Shown: positions 18,301 to 27,567, counted from the stretch's first letter. The stretch: 64,000 bases of DNA from Umezawaea beigongshangensis (GCF_016464305.1 NZ_JAEIOJ010000003.1:248001-312000), one strand, 5' to 3'. Made by a program: numbers and translations. The notes: generated by a model not told the origin, from the sequence alone.

Positions 18301-18933
18301 TCAGGCGGGGCGGAGGCTCGGTTCGGCTGTCGTCACCGTCACCGTGTTGAACAGCCGCTCCAGCGCCGCCTCGACGTCTTCCTTCCACGAGATCGCGCTG
18401 CGCAGCTCCAGGCGGAGCCTGGGCCAGCGGGGGTGGGGCCGCACGGTCTTGAAGCCGACCTGCTGGAGGAACGCGGCCGGCGTCACGCAGCCGGGGGAGT
18501 CCTCGTCGGGCAGGGCGTCGCCGAACGCCTCGATCGCCTTCACACCGCGCCTGGTCAGGTCCTTCGCGACGGCCTGCACGAGCATGCGCCCGAGACCACC
18601 GCCGCGGAACTCCGGCAGCACCTCCAGCGAGGTCATGAGGACCGCGTCGGCGCTGGGCGGCGAGGTGGGGAAGGCCAGCGAGCGGGGCACGGCGGCGGGC
18701 GGGGCGAAGAACACCGACCCGGCCGGGATGCCGTCGCAGTAGACGATGCGACCGCAGGAGCCCCACTCCAGCAGCACGCTGGAGACCCAGGCCTCCTTCT
18801 CGAACTCGGTGTCCCCGTACTCCTCGGCCTGCGCCTTGAGGTGCGGAGCCAGCTCCCAGTACACGCAGGTCCTACCGTGTTTCGAGAGGTGTTCCAGGTT
18901 GTCCAGCGTGACGCCCACAACGCGTCGAGACAC
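18301..18933 (-). CDS. GNAT family N-acetyltransferase
   Basis: A 210-aa protein with a GNAT core: VLMTSLEVLPEFRGGGLGRMLVQAVAKDL (acetyl-CoA loop near residue 125) and a C-terminal AAFLQQVGFKTVRPHPRWPRLRLEL strand. The position beside cwlM and parB matches Rv3916c. Substrate unknown. The GTG at 18933 has GTGGAGG at proper spacing; the reading frame is open further upstream but lacks homologous character there. Confidence 0.85.
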   Translation of the reverse strand: MSRRVVGVTLDNLEHLSKHGRTCVYWELAPHLKAQAEEYGDTEFEKEAWVSSVLLEWGSCGRIVYCDGIPAGSVFFAPPAAVPRSLAFPTSPPSADAVLMTSLEVLPEFRGGGLGRMLVQAVAKDLTRRGVKAIEAFGDALPDEDSPGCVTPAAFLQQVGFKTVRPHPRWPRLRLELRSAISWKEDVEAALERLFNTVTVTTAEPSLRPA

Positions 18934-19081
18934 CCGACCTCCACTCCACACGCAGGGACCTCTTCGAGGATAGGCCGATGTGCCGGTCCCCGGAAGCCGG
19001 ATGCCCCGAACGGGACGACGGTTACACTCACCCGGGAAGACCAGCCGGTGACAGCCGGACCCCAGCCTCTCGGAGTGCCCG

Positions 19082-20398
19082 ATGAACGCACCCGGACAGC
19101 CCGCCAAGCAGGGCGCCAGAAGCCTCGACCCCCATCTGCGGCGCTACGCAGCACGCACCGCGGGGATGACGGCATCGGAGATCCGGGCGCTCTTCGCGGT
19201 GGCGAGCAGGCCGGAGGTCGTGTCGCTCGCCGGTGGCATGCCCCACCTCGCCGCGCTGCCGATGGACTCCCTGGCGGCCGAGATCGGCGACCTGGTGGCC
19301 ACCGAGGGTCTCGTGGCGCTCCAGTACGGCTCCGCGCACGGCGTGCCGGAACTGCGCGAGCAGATCTGCGACATCATGGCGCTGGAGGGCATCAGGGCCC
19401 ACCCGGACGACGTGGTCGTGACCGTCGGCTCGCAGATGGCGCTCGACATGGTGACCCGGATCTTCTGCGACCCCGGTGACGTGGTGCTGGCCGAGGGCCC
19501 GTCGTACGTGGGCGCGCTCGGCTCGTTCGCCGCCTACCAGGCTCAGGTCGTGCACGTCGCGATGGACGCGGACGGGCTGGTCCCGCAGGCGCTGCGCGAG
19601 GCGCTCGCCGCCGTGGAGCGCACGGGCAAGCGGGTGAAGTTCCTCTACACGATCCCGAACTTCCACAACCCGGCCGGCGTGACCCTCGCGGTGTCCCGGC
19701 GCGCCGAGGTGCTGGAGATCTGCGCCCGGCACGGCGTCCTGGTGGTCGAGGACAACCCGTACGGGCTGCTCGGCTTCGACGGGCAGATCTACCCGGCGCT
19801 GCGCGCGTCCGACCCGGACAACGTGGTGTACCTGGGGTCGTTCTCCAAGACGTTCGCCGCCGGTCTGCGGGTCGGCTGGGCGCTGGCCCCGCACGCCGTG
19901 CGGGAGAAGCTGGTGCTGGCCGCCGAGTCGGCGACGCTGTGCCCGCCCACCCTGAACCAGATGGTGGTGTCTCGCTACCTGGCGACGCAGGACTGGAAGG
20001 GCCAGATCAAGACCTACCGCGAGGCGTACCGGGACCGTCGCGACGCGATGATCTCCGCGCTGGAGCAGCACATGCCCGACGGCGTGACGTGGACGAAGCC
20101 GGACGGCGGGTTCTACGTGTGGCTGACCGTCCCGGAGGGCATCGACACGAAGGCCATGCTGCCGCGCGCGGTCACCCAGCGGGTGGCCTACGCGTCGGGC
20201 ACCGGCTTCTACGCGGACGGCCTGGGCAGCCGGCAGATGCGCCTCTCCTACTGCTACCCCACGCCGGAACGCATCCGCGAGGGCGTCCGCCGCCTCGCAC
20301 ACGTGCTGGAGGACGAGATGCAGCTGCACCTCACCTTCGGGCCGACGTCGGGTCGTGCGGTGTCCGGACCTCAGGGACCGTCACCGGACACCGCCTGA
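19082..20398 (+). CDS. PLP-dependent aminotransferase (2-aminoadipate/MocR-like fold)
   Basis: A 438-aa fold-type I enzyme. The PLP lysine is K256 in SFSKTFAAGLRVGW, with YTIPNFHNPAGV and VVEDNPYG as further signatures. It resembles LysN/2-aminoadipate or aromatic aminotransferases and the catalytic half of MocR regulators, without a GntR domain. The amino-acid substrate cannot be read from the sequence. It lies 78 nt before a D-Ala-D-Ala-ligase-like gene, with a hairpin between, so co-transcription is possible but uncertain. Confidence 0.88.
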   Translation: MNAPGQPAKQGARSLDPHLRRYAARTAGMTASEIRALFAVASRPEVVSLAGGMPHLAALPMDSLAAEIGDLVATEGLVALQYGSAHGVPELREQICDIMALEGIRAHPDDVVVTVGSQMALDMVTRIFCDPGDVVLAEGPSYVGALGSFAAYQAQVVHVAMDADGLVPQALREALAAVERTGKRVKFLYTIPNFHNPAGVTLAVSRRAEVLEICARHGVLVVEDNPYGLLGFDGQIYPALRASDPDNVVYLGSFSKTFAAGLRVGWALAPHAVREKLVLAAESATLCPPTLNQMVVSRYLATQDWKGQIKTYREAYRDRRDAMISALEQHMPDGVTWTKPDGGFYVWLTVPEGIDTKAMLPRAVTQRVAYASGTGFYADGLGSRQMRLSYCYPTPERIREGVRRLAHVLEDEMQLHLTFGPTSGRAVSGPQGPSPDTA

Positions 20399-20420
20399 CG
20401 GGTCAGTCAGTTCGTCGAGG

Positions 20421-20452
20421 GCCACCCGGCCGGCGCGGCCGGTCAGGGTGGC
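20421..20452 (+). terminator. Hairpin between aminotransferase and ATP-grasp gene
   Basis: GCCACCC...GGGTGGC with inner GGCCGG/CGGCCGG pairing; no T-tract. Confidence 0.45.
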
Positions 20453-20476
20453 TCTCTCGTGATCGAGGAGCGAGTC

Positions 20477-21421
20477 GTGTCGGAGCGTTGGGTCGCGGTC
20501 CTGTCGGGTGGGCTGTCCCACGAACGCGAGGTGTCACTGCGATCCGGGCGGCGGTTGTCGGCCGCTCTGCGGTCGGTCGGCCTGACCGTCGAGGAGTGGG
20601 ACGCGGACAGCAACCTGGTCGGCCGGTTGCGGGACCACCGGCCCGACGCGGTGGTGGTCGCCCTGCACGGCGGTGAGGGCGAGAACGGCTCGGTGCAGAC
20701 GGTCCTGGAGATGTTCGGCGTGCCGTACGTGGGCACGGACTCGCGGGCGTGCCGCCGGGCGTGGGACAAGCCGACCGCGAAGGCCGAGCTGGTCCGCGCG
20801 GGCCTGACGACGCCGGAGTGGGTCGTCCTGCCGCACGCGACGTTCCGGGAGCTGGGCGCGCAGCCGGTGCTGGACGCGATGGTCGACACGCTCGGGCTGC
20901 CGCTGATGCTGAAGCCGGACCAGGGCGGGTCGGCGCTGGGCGCTCAGGTCGTGCGCGACGCGGGGCAGCTGCCGGCGGCGATGGTCGGGTGCCTGGCCTA
21001 CGGCGAGGCCGTCCTCGCGGAGAAGTACGTGGAGGGCGTCGAGGTGGCCGTGTCCGTCGTGGACGGGCCCGACGGCCCCCGCGCACTCCCCGCGGTCGAG
21101 ATCGTGCCGGAGAGCGGTGTGTACGACTACACGGCCCGCTACACCGCCGGGCTCACCGACTTCCACACCCCGGCCCGGCTCGACGCCTCGGCGGCGAAGG
21201 CGGTGGGGGAGCTGGCGGTGGAGGCGCACCGGCTGCTCGGGCTGCGGGACGTGTCCCGCACCGACGCGATCATCGCCGCCGACGGCACCGTGCACTTCCT
21301 GGAGGTGACGGTCTCCCCGGGACTGACCGAGACCTCGTTGCTGCCGATGGCCGCCGAGGCGGCCGGGGAGTCGCTCGGCGAGATCTACGCCGCTCTGATC
21401 GAGCGCGCGGTCACCCGCTGA
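20477..21421 (+). CDS. D-alanine-D-alanine ligase family protein
   Basis: A 314-aa ATP-grasp enzyme. Family marks include VLSGGLSHEREVSLRSG at the N terminus, ALHGGEGENGSVQ, DKPTAKAELVRAGL, LMLKPDQGGSALG and the C-terminal FLEVTVSPGLTETSL metal/ATP segment. Usual Ddl enzymes are 310-370 aa and sit near murF or gpsA; a copy beside parB is typical of some actinomycetes and may be a second ligase with other substrates. The GTG at 20477 has GAGGAG upstream. Exact specificity is open. Confidence 0.8.
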   Translation: MSERWVAVLSGGLSHEREVSLRSGRRLSAALRSVGLTVEEWDADSNLVGRLRDHRPDAVVVALHGGEGENGSVQTVLEMFGVPYVGTDSRACRRAWDKPTAKAELVRAGLTTPEWVVLPHATFRELGAQPVLDAMVDTLGLPLMLKPDQGGSALGAQVVRDAGQLPAAMVGCLAYGEAVLAEKYVEGVEVAVSVVDGPDGPRALPAVEIVPESGVYDYTARYTAGLTDFHTPARLDASAAKAVGELAVEAHRLLGLRDVSRTDAIIAADGTVHFLEVTVSPGLTETSLLPMAAEAAGESLGEIYAALIERAVTR

Positions 21422-21424
21422 CAG

Positions 21425-21464
21425 CGATGACCCCTCGTGTCGGTCTCGACACGAGGGGTCATCG
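21425..21464. terminator. Bidirectional terminator between ddl-like gene and parB
   Basis: Perfect 18-bp stem (CGATGACCCCTCGTGTCG and complement) with a GTCT loop between convergent genes. Confidence 0.75.
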
Positions 21465-21495
21465 TCACCGTGACATAAGCACCCCGGTAGGGCGG

Positions 21496-22479
21496 CTAGT
21501 CGGCAGCACGTGTCCGATTTGTCGCTTCCGGCGACATGAGCGTGATGATCCGCTCCAGATCGTCCACCGAGCCGAACTCGACCACGATCCGGCCCTTCCG
21601 CTGCCCCAGTTCCACCTTCACGCGCGTGTCGAAGCTGTCCGACAGCCGCTCGGCGAGTTCCTGGAGACCGGGGGCGTGCATCGGCTTGCGCGCGGCGGGC
21701 TTCGCCTTCGGCGGGGCGGCGCCCTTCGCCACCGTCACCGCTTCCTCGGTCGCGCGGACCGACATGCCCTCGGCGACGATCTTCGTCGCCAGCTCCTCCT
21801 GAGCGCCGGGGTCCTCCAGACCGAGCAGCGCCCTGGCGTGACCGGCGGACAGCACACCGGCCGCCACCCGCCGCTGCACGGGGAGGGGGAGCTTGAGCAG
21901 GCGGATGGTGTTCGTGACGACCGGCCGGCTGCGACCGATGCGGTCCGCCAGCTCCTCGTGCGTCACCGCGAACTCCTGCAACAGCTGCTGGTACGCCGCC
22001 GCCTCTTCGAGCGGGTTCAGCTGGACGCGGTGGATGTTCTCCAGCAGCGCGTCCCGCAGCATGGCGTCGTCGGCGGTCTGCCGGACGATCGCCGGGATCG
22101 TCTGGAGCCCGGCCTGCTGGGTCGCGCGCCAGCGGCGCTCACCCATCACCAGCTCGTAGGTGTCGGCCGTCAGCTCACGCACCACGATCGGCTGCATGAG
22201 GCCGAACTCGCGGATCGAGTGCTCCAGCTCGCGGATCGCGTCCTCGTCGAAGACCTGACGCGGCTGCTTGCTGTTGGTCCGGATCGAGGTGACCGGAACT
22301 TCCCGGTACACCGCGCCCGCGACCTCACCACCGGCCGCGGTGGCCGTGGTGACGCCACCGGAGCGCGCAGGGGAGTGGCCGTTCGACGCGGGCCGCACCG
22401 GACCGGACCCCGGTGGCGGACCGCTCGGGATGAGGGCAGCGAGCCCGCGTCCGAGGCCGCCCTTGCGCTGTTCCGTCAT
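21496..22479 (-). CDS. parB: Chromosome-partitioning protein ParB
   Basis: A 327-aa CTPase/DNA-binding protein that loads at parS and spreads as clamps. N-terminal [13 protein letters not shown] contacts ParA. The CTP-binding ParB/Srx segment includes [14 protein letters not shown] and GERRWRA. An HTH follows ([23 protein letters not shown]), then a C-terminal dimerisation domain. The ATG overlaps the parA stop (ATGA). Five parS-like sites are in the window, four just upstream of this operon. Confidence 0.97.
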   Translation of the reverse strand: MTEQRKGGLGRGLAALIPSGPPPGSGPVRPASNGHSPARSGGVTTATAAGGEVAGAVYREVPVTSIRTNSKQPRQVFDEDAIRELEHSIREFGLMQPIVVRELTADTYELVMGERRWRATQQAGLQTIPAIVRQTADDAMLRDALLENIHRVQLNPLEEAAAYQQLLQEFAVTHEELADRIGRSRPVVTNTIRLLKLPLPVQRRVAAGVLSAGHARALLGLEDPGAQEELATKIVAEGMSVRATEEAVTVAKGAAPPKAKPAARKPMHAPGLQELAERLSDSFDTRVKVELGQRKGRIVVEFGSVDDLERIITLMSPEATNRTRAAD

Positions 22480-23534
22480 GCCGTCCCCATCTTCGCGCCG
22501 AACTCGGCGATCTCGCGTGCCGCATCCAGGTAGCTCATCGCGCCCCGTGAGCCGGGATCGTAGGTGAGCACCGTCTGCCCGAACCCCGGCGCCTCGGAGA
22601 CCTTCACGCTGCGGGGGATGACCGTGCGCAGCACCGTGTCGCCGAAGTGGCCGCGCACCTCGCTGGTCACCTGGTCGGCGAGCTTGGTGCGGCCGTCGTA
22701 CATCGTCAGCAGGATCGTCGAGACGTTCAGGTTGGGGTTCAGGTGCGCCTGGACGAGCTCGATGTTCCGCAGGAGCTGACCCAACCCCTCCAGCGCGTAG
22801 TACTCGCACTGGATCGGGATGAGCACCTCCTGCGCGGCGACCATCGCGTTGACCGTGAGCAGACCCAGCGACGGCGGGCAGTCGATGAACACGTAGTCCG
22901 GCTGGAGCTCGTTGAGCGACTCGGCGCTCAGCGCCTCCTTCAGCCGCGACTCGCGCGCCACCATCGAGACGAGCTCGATCTCCGCGCCGGCGAGGTCGAT
23001 CGTCGCCGGGACGCAGTAGAGGTTGGGGGAGGTGGGACTGATCTGAGCGGCCTCGGCGACCGAGCACTCACCGATCAGCACCTCGTACACCGACGGCGTG
23101 CCGGAGCGGTGCTCGACCGACAGCGCCGTGCTGGCGTTGCCCTGCGGGTCGAGGTCGATCACGAGGACCTTGAGCCCGGCGATGGCGAGCGCGCCGGCGA
23201 GGTTCACCGTGCTGGTCGTCTTGCCCACGCCGCCCTTCTGGTTCGCCACCGTGAAGACGCGGCGACGGGTCGGGCGGGGGAGCTGAAGGCTGTCGGGGTG
23301 CAGCACGCGAGTCGCGCGCGCGGCCTCTTCGGCGATGGGGGTCCACACGGCGCTGTCTCCTGCCGTCGCTGACTGCGGGTTCTCGGGGGTCTTGCTGCTG
23401 GACGTCGAGCGGAGCGCCTCACCGGCACCGACCGCGTCCGGCGCGGTTTCACGTGGAACATCAACCGCCTCGTGGAAGAGGGGCTGCAAGAACTCGTTGC
23501 CGGGCCGAGTCACGGGATCCGGATACACGCTCAC
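22476..23534 (-). CDS. parA: Chromosome-partitioning ATPase ParA
   Basis: A 352-aa deviant Walker ATPase: KGGVGKTT (residues 100-107), a DLDPQGNAS switch and [12 protein letters not shown]. It drives segregation of ParB-parS complexes. The first 90 residues form a variable extension, and codons for residues 25-30 contain a parS sequence. The GTG start overlaps the rsmG stop (GTGA), placing rsmG-parA-parB in one operon. Confidence 0.96.
   Translation of the reverse strand: MSVYPDPVTRPGNEFLQPLFHEAVDVPRETAPDAVGAGEALRSTSSSKTPENPQSATAGDSAVWTPIAEEAARATRVLHPDSLQLPRPTRRRVFTVANQKGGVGKTTSTVNLAGALAIAGLKVLVIDLDPQGNASTALSVEHRSGTPSVYEVLIGECSVAEAAQISPTSPNLYCVPATIDLAGAEIELVSMVARESRLKEALSAESLNELQPDYVFIDCPPSLGLLTVNAMVAAQEVLIPIQCEYYALEGLGQLLRNIELVQAHLNPNLNVSTILLTMYDGRTKLADQVTSEVRGHFGDTVLRTVIPRSVKVSEAPGFGQTVLTYDPGSRGAMSYLDAAREIAEFGAKMGTA
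23445..23460. promoter_or_regulatory. parS site inside parA
   Basis: GGTTTCACGTGGAACA, 14 of 16 to TGTTTCACGTGAAACA, within the N-terminal extension of parA. Confidence 0.75.
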
Positions 23535-24208
23535 CGATCCTTCCTTCTGCGCCGCCCACCGTCCCGTCGACCGCTGTTCTCGTCACGCTCGACGAGCACG
23601 ACGGTCGTGGGGATGTCCAGGACCTCGTCACCACAGGACACGACGCGCTGACGACCGCCACCGGCCCGGCGCACCGCGTCCGCGTCTCGCTCCAGTTCCT
23701 CCAGGGCGCTCTCGCCCTTGAGAGCGACCAGCTGCCCGCCCGGTCGCAGCAGCGGCAGGCACCACCGAGCGAGCCGTTCCAACGGGGCCACCGCCCGTGC
23801 GGTCACGACGTCGCTGTCGGCCAACCGCGCCCGGATCGCGGGCTCCTCCGCCCGTCCGCGCAGCACGGTGATCGACAGGTCGAGCCTCTCCGCCACCTCC
23901 TCCAGCCACGCCACGCGGCGTGCCATCGGTTCGAGGAGGGTGAGTTCGAGGTCCGGCCGGGCGATCGCCAGCGGTATGCCCGGCAACCCCGCACCGGAGC
24001 CTACGTCGACCACCCGGCTTCCCGGTGGAAGCAACTCCGCGATGACCGCGGAATTGAGCAGATGACGTTCCCAGAGGCGCTCGACCTCGCGGGGACCGAT
24101 CAGTCCGCGCTCGACCCCGTGCTCCGCGAGCATCGCGGCGAACGCGTGCGCGCCCTCCACGTGGTCACCGAAGACCAGCTTCGCCTGGTCTTCCATCGAT
24201 CCGGCCAT
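23531..24208 (-). CDS. rsmG: 16S rRNA 7-methylguanosine methyltransferase RsmG
   Basis: A 225-aa SAM-dependent methyltransferase acting on G527 of 16S rRNA. The SAM motif is VVDVGSGAGLPGIPLAI, with ARAVAPLERLARWCLPLL further on. Loss of this enzyme gives low-level streptomycin resistance in other bacteria. The ATG at 24208 follows GGAG; a second in-frame ATG lies at 24196. The C-terminal end is basic ([13 protein letters not shown]). First gene of the rsmG-parA-parB operon. Confidence 0.95.
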   Translation of the reverse strand: MAGSMEDQAKLVFGDHVEGAHAFAAMLAEHGVERGLIGPREVERLWERHLLNSAVIAELLPPGSRVVDVGSGAGLPGIPLAIARPDLELTLLEPMARRVAWLEEVAERLDLSITVLRGRAEEPAIRARLADSDVVTARAVAPLERLARWCLPLLRPGGQLVALKGESALEELERDADAVRRAGGGRQRVVSCGDEVLDIPTTVVLVERDENSGRRDGGRRRRKDR

Positions 24209-24223
24209 GTTCTCCGTCCGTGG

Positions 24224-24239
24224 CGTTTCACGTGAAACC
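24224..24239. promoter_or_regulatory. parS site upstream of rsmG
   Basis: CGTTTCACGTGAAACC contains the perfect 14-nt palindrome GTTTCACGTGAAAC. The 310-nt gap 24209-24518 holds three parS sites and no gene. Confidence 0.88.
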
Positions 24240-24361
24240 ACGCGGCGCTTCGCGAGCGACCGGTGGGTGAGTGGTGGGCGGGTGCGAGCGTCGAACCGCT
24301 CACGACGACTGCCGCCGACCATCATGACGGATCATCACCGCGACACGCCAAACAGGTCGCG

Positions 24362-24377
24362 CGTTTCACGTGGAACA
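24362..24377. promoter_or_regulatory. parS site between rsmG and jag
   Basis: CGTTTCACGTGGAACA, 14 of 16 to consensus. Confidence 0.8.
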
Positions 24378-24473
24378 AGAGGGCGAACCGCGCGCCCCAC
24401 GCTCAGCGCGATCGGTGGCACCGGCCTCGCGGCGGGCGTCGCCGGAAAGACCCCCGACGACGAGCACCGCCCC

Positions 24474-24489
24474 CGTTTCACGTGAAACG
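24474..24489. promoter_or_regulatory. parS site downstream of jag
   Basis: CGTTTCACGTGAAACG with the perfect 14-nt palindrome, flanked by CCCC/GGGG so that the whole can form a larger hairpin (about 24470-24493) that may also end jag transcripts. Confidence 0.88.
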
Positions 24490-24518
24490 GGGGCGGTGGG
24501 TGGAACGGTCGAGCGGGG

Positions 24519-25091
24519 TCAGGCCCGAGCGAAGATCACCACTCGACGCTGGGGCTCCTCGCCCTCGCTCTCGCTCTGCACGCCGTCGACGGTCGCGACC
24601 GCGTCGTGCACGACCTTGCGCTCGAACGGCGTCATCGGGTGCAGTCGCACCCGCTCGCCGGACGAGAGCGCCTTCTCCGCGCTGGCCCGGCCGAGGTCGG
24701 CGAGCTCGGCCCTGCGACCGGCCCTCCACTGGGCGATGTCGAGCATGAGGCGGCTGCGCACGCCGGTCTCCTGCTGCACCGCGAGACGGGTCAGCTCCTG
24801 CAACGACTCCAGCACGGTGCCGCGCTGGCCGACGAGCTTGTCCAGGTCCTCACCGCCGTCGATGCTGACGATCGCGCGGCCCGCCTCGACGTCGAGGTCG
24901 ATGTCGCCGTCGTAGTCGAGCAGGTCGAGCAGCCGCTCCAGGTAGTCACCCGCGATGTCGCCCTCCTGGACGAGCAGGTCCTCGGAGCTGCCAGAGCGAC
25001 CGCGCGCCCCGGTGTCCTCGGTGGTGTCGTCCGCGGCGTCCTCCACGGCGTCCTCCACGTCGGTCTCGGCGGCCTGCAACGTCTCCGACAC
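24519..25091 (-). CDS. jag: Jag/KhpB-like KH-R3H RNA-binding protein
   Basis: A 190-aa protein with an acidic N terminus (VEDAVEDAADDTTEDTG). A KH-like domain (GDIDLDVEAGRAIVSIDGGEDLDKLVGQRGTVLESLQ) and an R3H domain (ERVRLHPMTPFERKVVHDAV) follow. It binds RNA and is linked to cell-wall growth in Gram-positives. The GTG at 25091 follows AGGAG; the gene is 30 nt downstream of yidC in the rpmH operon block. Confidence 0.93.
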   Translation of the reverse strand: MSETLQAAETDVEDAVEDAADDTTEDTGARGRSGSSEDLLVQEGDIAGDYLERLLDLLDYDGDIDLDVEAGRAIVSIDGGEDLDKLVGQRGTVLESLQELTRLAVQQETGVRSRLMLDIAQWRAGRRAELADLGRASAEKALSSGERVRLHPMTPFERKVVHDAVATVDGVQSESEGEEPQRRVVIFARA

Positions 25092-25121
25092 GATGTCTCC
25101 TCTCCGGGGCAGAGCGCCCGG

Positions 25122-26174
25122 TCAACGACGCTTCTTGTTGCCCGGCTTCTTGCCAGGGGATCGGTCTGGGCTCAGACCGGGGACTTGGGTCGACGGCTTG
25201 GCGCCGTTCGTCGCTGTCTTCGGCGCGGTCTTCGGCGTGACCGTGCCGTCGTCCACCGGGGACTCGGTGGTCTCGGCGGGAGCGTCGGACGCCGGAACGG
25301 AGCCGGTCGAGTTCGCGGGGCGCTTCTTCTGCTGCGGCTTCGCGCCGGGCTTCGGAGCGAGGGCCTGGCGCTGGGTGGTCGCCACGACCTTCTTCTCCTC
25401 CTCCTCGCGGTCGATCCTGCGGTAGACGAAGTGCTGCTGGCCGAGCGTCCAGGCGTTGTTGCTCAGCCAGTACATCAGGATCGCGATGGGGAAGAAGAAG
25501 CCACCGACGAGCACGCCGAGCGGGAAGATGTAGAGGGTCAGCTTGTTCATGATCGCGGTCTGCGGGTTGTCCGTGGCCGCCTGCGTCTGCCGGGCCACGG
25601 AGTGCCGCGCCGTGAAGTGCGTCGCGATGCTGGCGACGATCATCAGCGGCACCGCGACGAGGACCACCGCGTAGCGCTGGGTGCCGAACTGCGCGAGCTG
25701 GTCGGCGGGCATCGTGATGAACGTCGACAGGTTCGCGCCGAACAGCTTGGCGTTGACGAACGACTCCACGCCCTTGGCGTCGAAGAAGTAGACCTCGCCC
25801 CAGCCGGGCCGGAACGAGCGCAGCACGTGGAACAGACCGATGAACACCGGGATCTGCACGAGCATGGGCAGGCAGCCGCCGAGCGGGTTGACCCCGTGCT
25901 CGGACTGGAGCTTCTGCATCTCCTGCGCCTGGCGCTGCCGGTCGTTGCCGTACTTCTTCTTGATCTTCTGGAGCTCGGGGGCGAACTCCTGCATCTTGCG
26001 CATCGACCGCACCTGGCCGACGAACGGCTTGAAGAGCAGCGCACGCAGCGTGAAGACCAGGAAGATCACGGACAGCGCCCACGCGAACCCGCTGGACTCG
26101 CCGAAGACGTGGCCGAACACCCAGTGCCAACACCAGAGGATGAAGGACACCGGGTAGTAGATGAAGTTGAGCAC
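25122..26174 (-). CDS. yidC: Membrane protein insertase YidC
   Basis: A 350-aa polytopic insertase (Oxa1 family). The N-terminal TM is followed by LKPFV...MRKMQEFAPELQKIKKKY (cytoplasmic hairpin), NPLGGCLPMLVQIPVFIGLF and the last TM pair ending at LSNNAWTLGQQHFV. It has the long hydrophilic C-terminal tail typical of actinobacteria, ending in a lysine/arginine cluster that may contact the ribosome. The GTG at 26174 has GAGGAG upstream; yidD ends 4 nt earlier. Confidence 0.96.
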   Translation of the reverse strand: MLNFIYYPVSFILWCWHWVFGHVFGESSGFAWALSVIFLVFTLRALLFKPFVGQVRSMRKMQEFAPELQKIKKKYGNDRQRQAQEMQKLQSEHGVNPLGGCLPMLVQIPVFIGLFHVLRSFRPGWGEVYFFDAKGVESFVNAKLFGANLSTFITMPADQLAQFGTQRYAVVLVAVPLMIVASIATHFTARHSVARQTQAATDNPQTAIMNKLTLYIFPLGVLVGGFFFPIAILMYWLSNNAWTLGQQHFVYRRIDREEEEKKVVATTQRQALAPKPGAKPQQKKRPANSTGSVPASDAPAETTESPVDDGTVTPKTAPKTATNGAKPSTQVPGLSPDRSPGKKPGNKKRR

Positions 26175-26178
26175 GGAG

Positions 26179-26469
26179 CTACTCCTCGGCGGATTGGTCG
26201 GGGACCGGTTCCGGGCGTTGTCGCCGCGGAGGAACGGGGTCCAGGCCTCCAGGGTGCCAGGGTCCGCAGCGGGCGAGCCGGCGAATGGTCAGCCAGGAGC
26301 CGCGCAGCGCACCGTGGACGGTCAGAGCTTCCACCGCGTAGGCGCTGCAACTCGGGTAGAAGCGACAGCTCGGAGGCAGCAGGGGGGAGATGAACCGCTG
26401 GTAGACGCGGATCGGCAGGACCAGCAGGCGCGCCACCGGTCCGGCACCGCTCGCGGAGACGCGGCTCAT
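26179..26469 (-). CDS. yidD: Membrane protein insertion factor YidD
   Basis: A 96-aa amphipathic protein with the family signature [18 protein letters not shown] and [14 protein letters not shown]. It assists YidC. The ATG overlaps the rnpA stop (ATGA). Confidence 0.95.
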   Translation of the reverse strand: MSRVSASGAGPVARLLVLPIRVYQRFISPLLPPSCRFYPSCSAYAVEALTVHGALRGSWLTIRRLARCGPWHPGGLDPVPPRRQRPEPVPDQSAEE

Positions 26470-26897
26470 CGGTCACCAGCGAACCGCGAAGACGGCAGCA
26501 GCCGTCGCAGCGCCGCGTCGAAGTCGCGGGCCAGTTCGTCGCTCGTGGCGCCGGCGGCCGCGGGGAGCGCCCGCACGACGAGCGAGGTGCCCTCGGGCAG
26601 GACGGCCAGCCGATCGCGGACGACGTGCCGCAGCCGACGGCTGACCCGGTGGCGGACCACCGAGTTGCCGACGGCCTTGCTCACGACGAAGCCCACCTTG
26701 GAGGTGTCCAAGGTGGGCCCGGCCGTGGAGGTGGTGTTCTCCGCTGACGCGCCGTCGGGGGTTGACCGCGCTCCCGCGTCCCCGTGCGGGGACGTCAGAG
26801 CGTGCACGACCAACCGGGGCCGGCCTGCGCGTCTGCCTCGGCGGACGACCAGGCCGAAGTCCTGGCTGCGCGTGAGCCGGGCGGCCGCAGGTAGCAC
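26466..26897 (-). CDS. rnpA: Ribonuclease P protein component
   Basis: A 143-aa protein subunit of RNase P, which removes tRNA 5' leaders. It contains [25 protein letters not shown] and the RNR motif region [19 protein letters not shown] stretch of about 30 residues rich in Ser/Thr/Gly ([19 protein letters not shown]...) separates the two halves, longer than in M. tuberculosis. The GTG at 26897 lies 13 nt after rpmH. The open frame to 26972 would overlap rpmH. Confidence 0.92.
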   Translation of the reverse strand: MLPAAARLTRSQDFGLVVRRGRRAGRPRLVVHALTSPHGDAGARSTPDGASAENTTSTAGPTLDTSKVGFVVSKAVGNSVVRHRVSRRLRHVVRDRLAVLPEGTSLVVRALPAAAGATSDELARDFDAALRRLLPSSRFAGDR

Positions 26898-26910
26898 GGC
26901 GCTGCGGTCG

Positions 26911-27054
26911 TCAGGCGGACAGGCGGTCGCGGCCCTTGCTGCGCCGCGCGGCGAGGATGGCGCGGCCGGCACGGGTGCGCATGCGCAGCCGGAACCCGTG
27001 CGTCTTGGCGCGGCGGCGGTTGTTGGGCTGGAAGGTGCGCTTACCCTTGCTCAC
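26911..27054 (-). CDS. rpmH: 50S ribosomal protein L34
   Basis: A 47-aa basic protein, [20 protein letters not shown]..., the universal L34 sequence. GTG start with GGGAG eight bases upstream. First gene of the leftward block rpmH-rnpA-yidD-yidC-jag. Confidence 0.97.
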   Translation of the reverse strand: MSKGKRTFQPNNRRRAKTHGFRLRMRTRAGRAILAARRSKGRDRLSA

Positions 27055-27279
27055 GGTCGGATCTCCCGGTGCTGACTACCAAGCAGGTCTGTGGTGTCCC
27101 CTAGCCGAGGATCGGCGCCGCCCAGCTTCGGTCGCAGGACGATCGCAGCACAGGCACGCCAAACGCGCCCGTGACTAGCGGGAGACTCCACCGAGGGTAC
27201 GCAAGCCGACCACCGCTGTTCAAATCGGGGTCGACCAGCGGACACGTTCCCCGTTCCGGATCGCCCGACGATCGGCTCC

Positions 27280-27308
27280 TTGTGGCGCGTCGCCCGCCTT
27301 GTTAGCGT
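27280..27308 (+). promoter_or_regulatory. dnaA promoter candidate
   Basis: TTGTGG - 17 nt - TAGCGT, a good match to the housekeeping pattern; it would give a leader of about 250 nt carrying the two DnaA boxes. Confidence 0.5.
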
Positions 27309-27455
27309 GCACCCCTCGCGGGCACCGGGGTGAGTGCGGAGGAGTCGCCGAGGGAGAGCGGCTCGGAGCAGGTGCCGACCGACTTCCGCCCGACTTCCGC
27401 GAGAGCCAGGGAGCAACGGGGGGACCGCTGTCTCCGGCACACCTTCGTGCACAGT

Positions 27456-27476
27456 TGTGGATAACTCTGTGGATAC
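27456..27476. promoter_or_regulatory. Two DnaA boxes upstream of dnaA
   Basis: TGTGGATAA (27456-27464, exact reverse complement of TTATCCACA) and TGTGGATAC (27468-27476), 12 nt apart. They are likely used for autoregulation of dnaA and may be part of the bipartite origin. Confidence 0.8.
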
Positions 27477-27567
27477 CTCTATCCTCCGTGTCCACGCCGT
27501 GCAGTCGTGACCGACTGGCGAGGGTGCCCCACTAGTGGGGATTCGTCGAGGGGAGGGGAGCGCGGAG

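Larger units (their letters stand above)
27055..27567. other. rpmH-dnaA intergenic region (513 nt)
   Basis: Non-coding region that must carry divergent promoters for rpmH and dnaA. It contains the dnaA promoter candidate at 27280-27308 and two DnaA boxes at 27456-27476. No gene or RNA is recognised in the rest. Confidence 0.7.
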
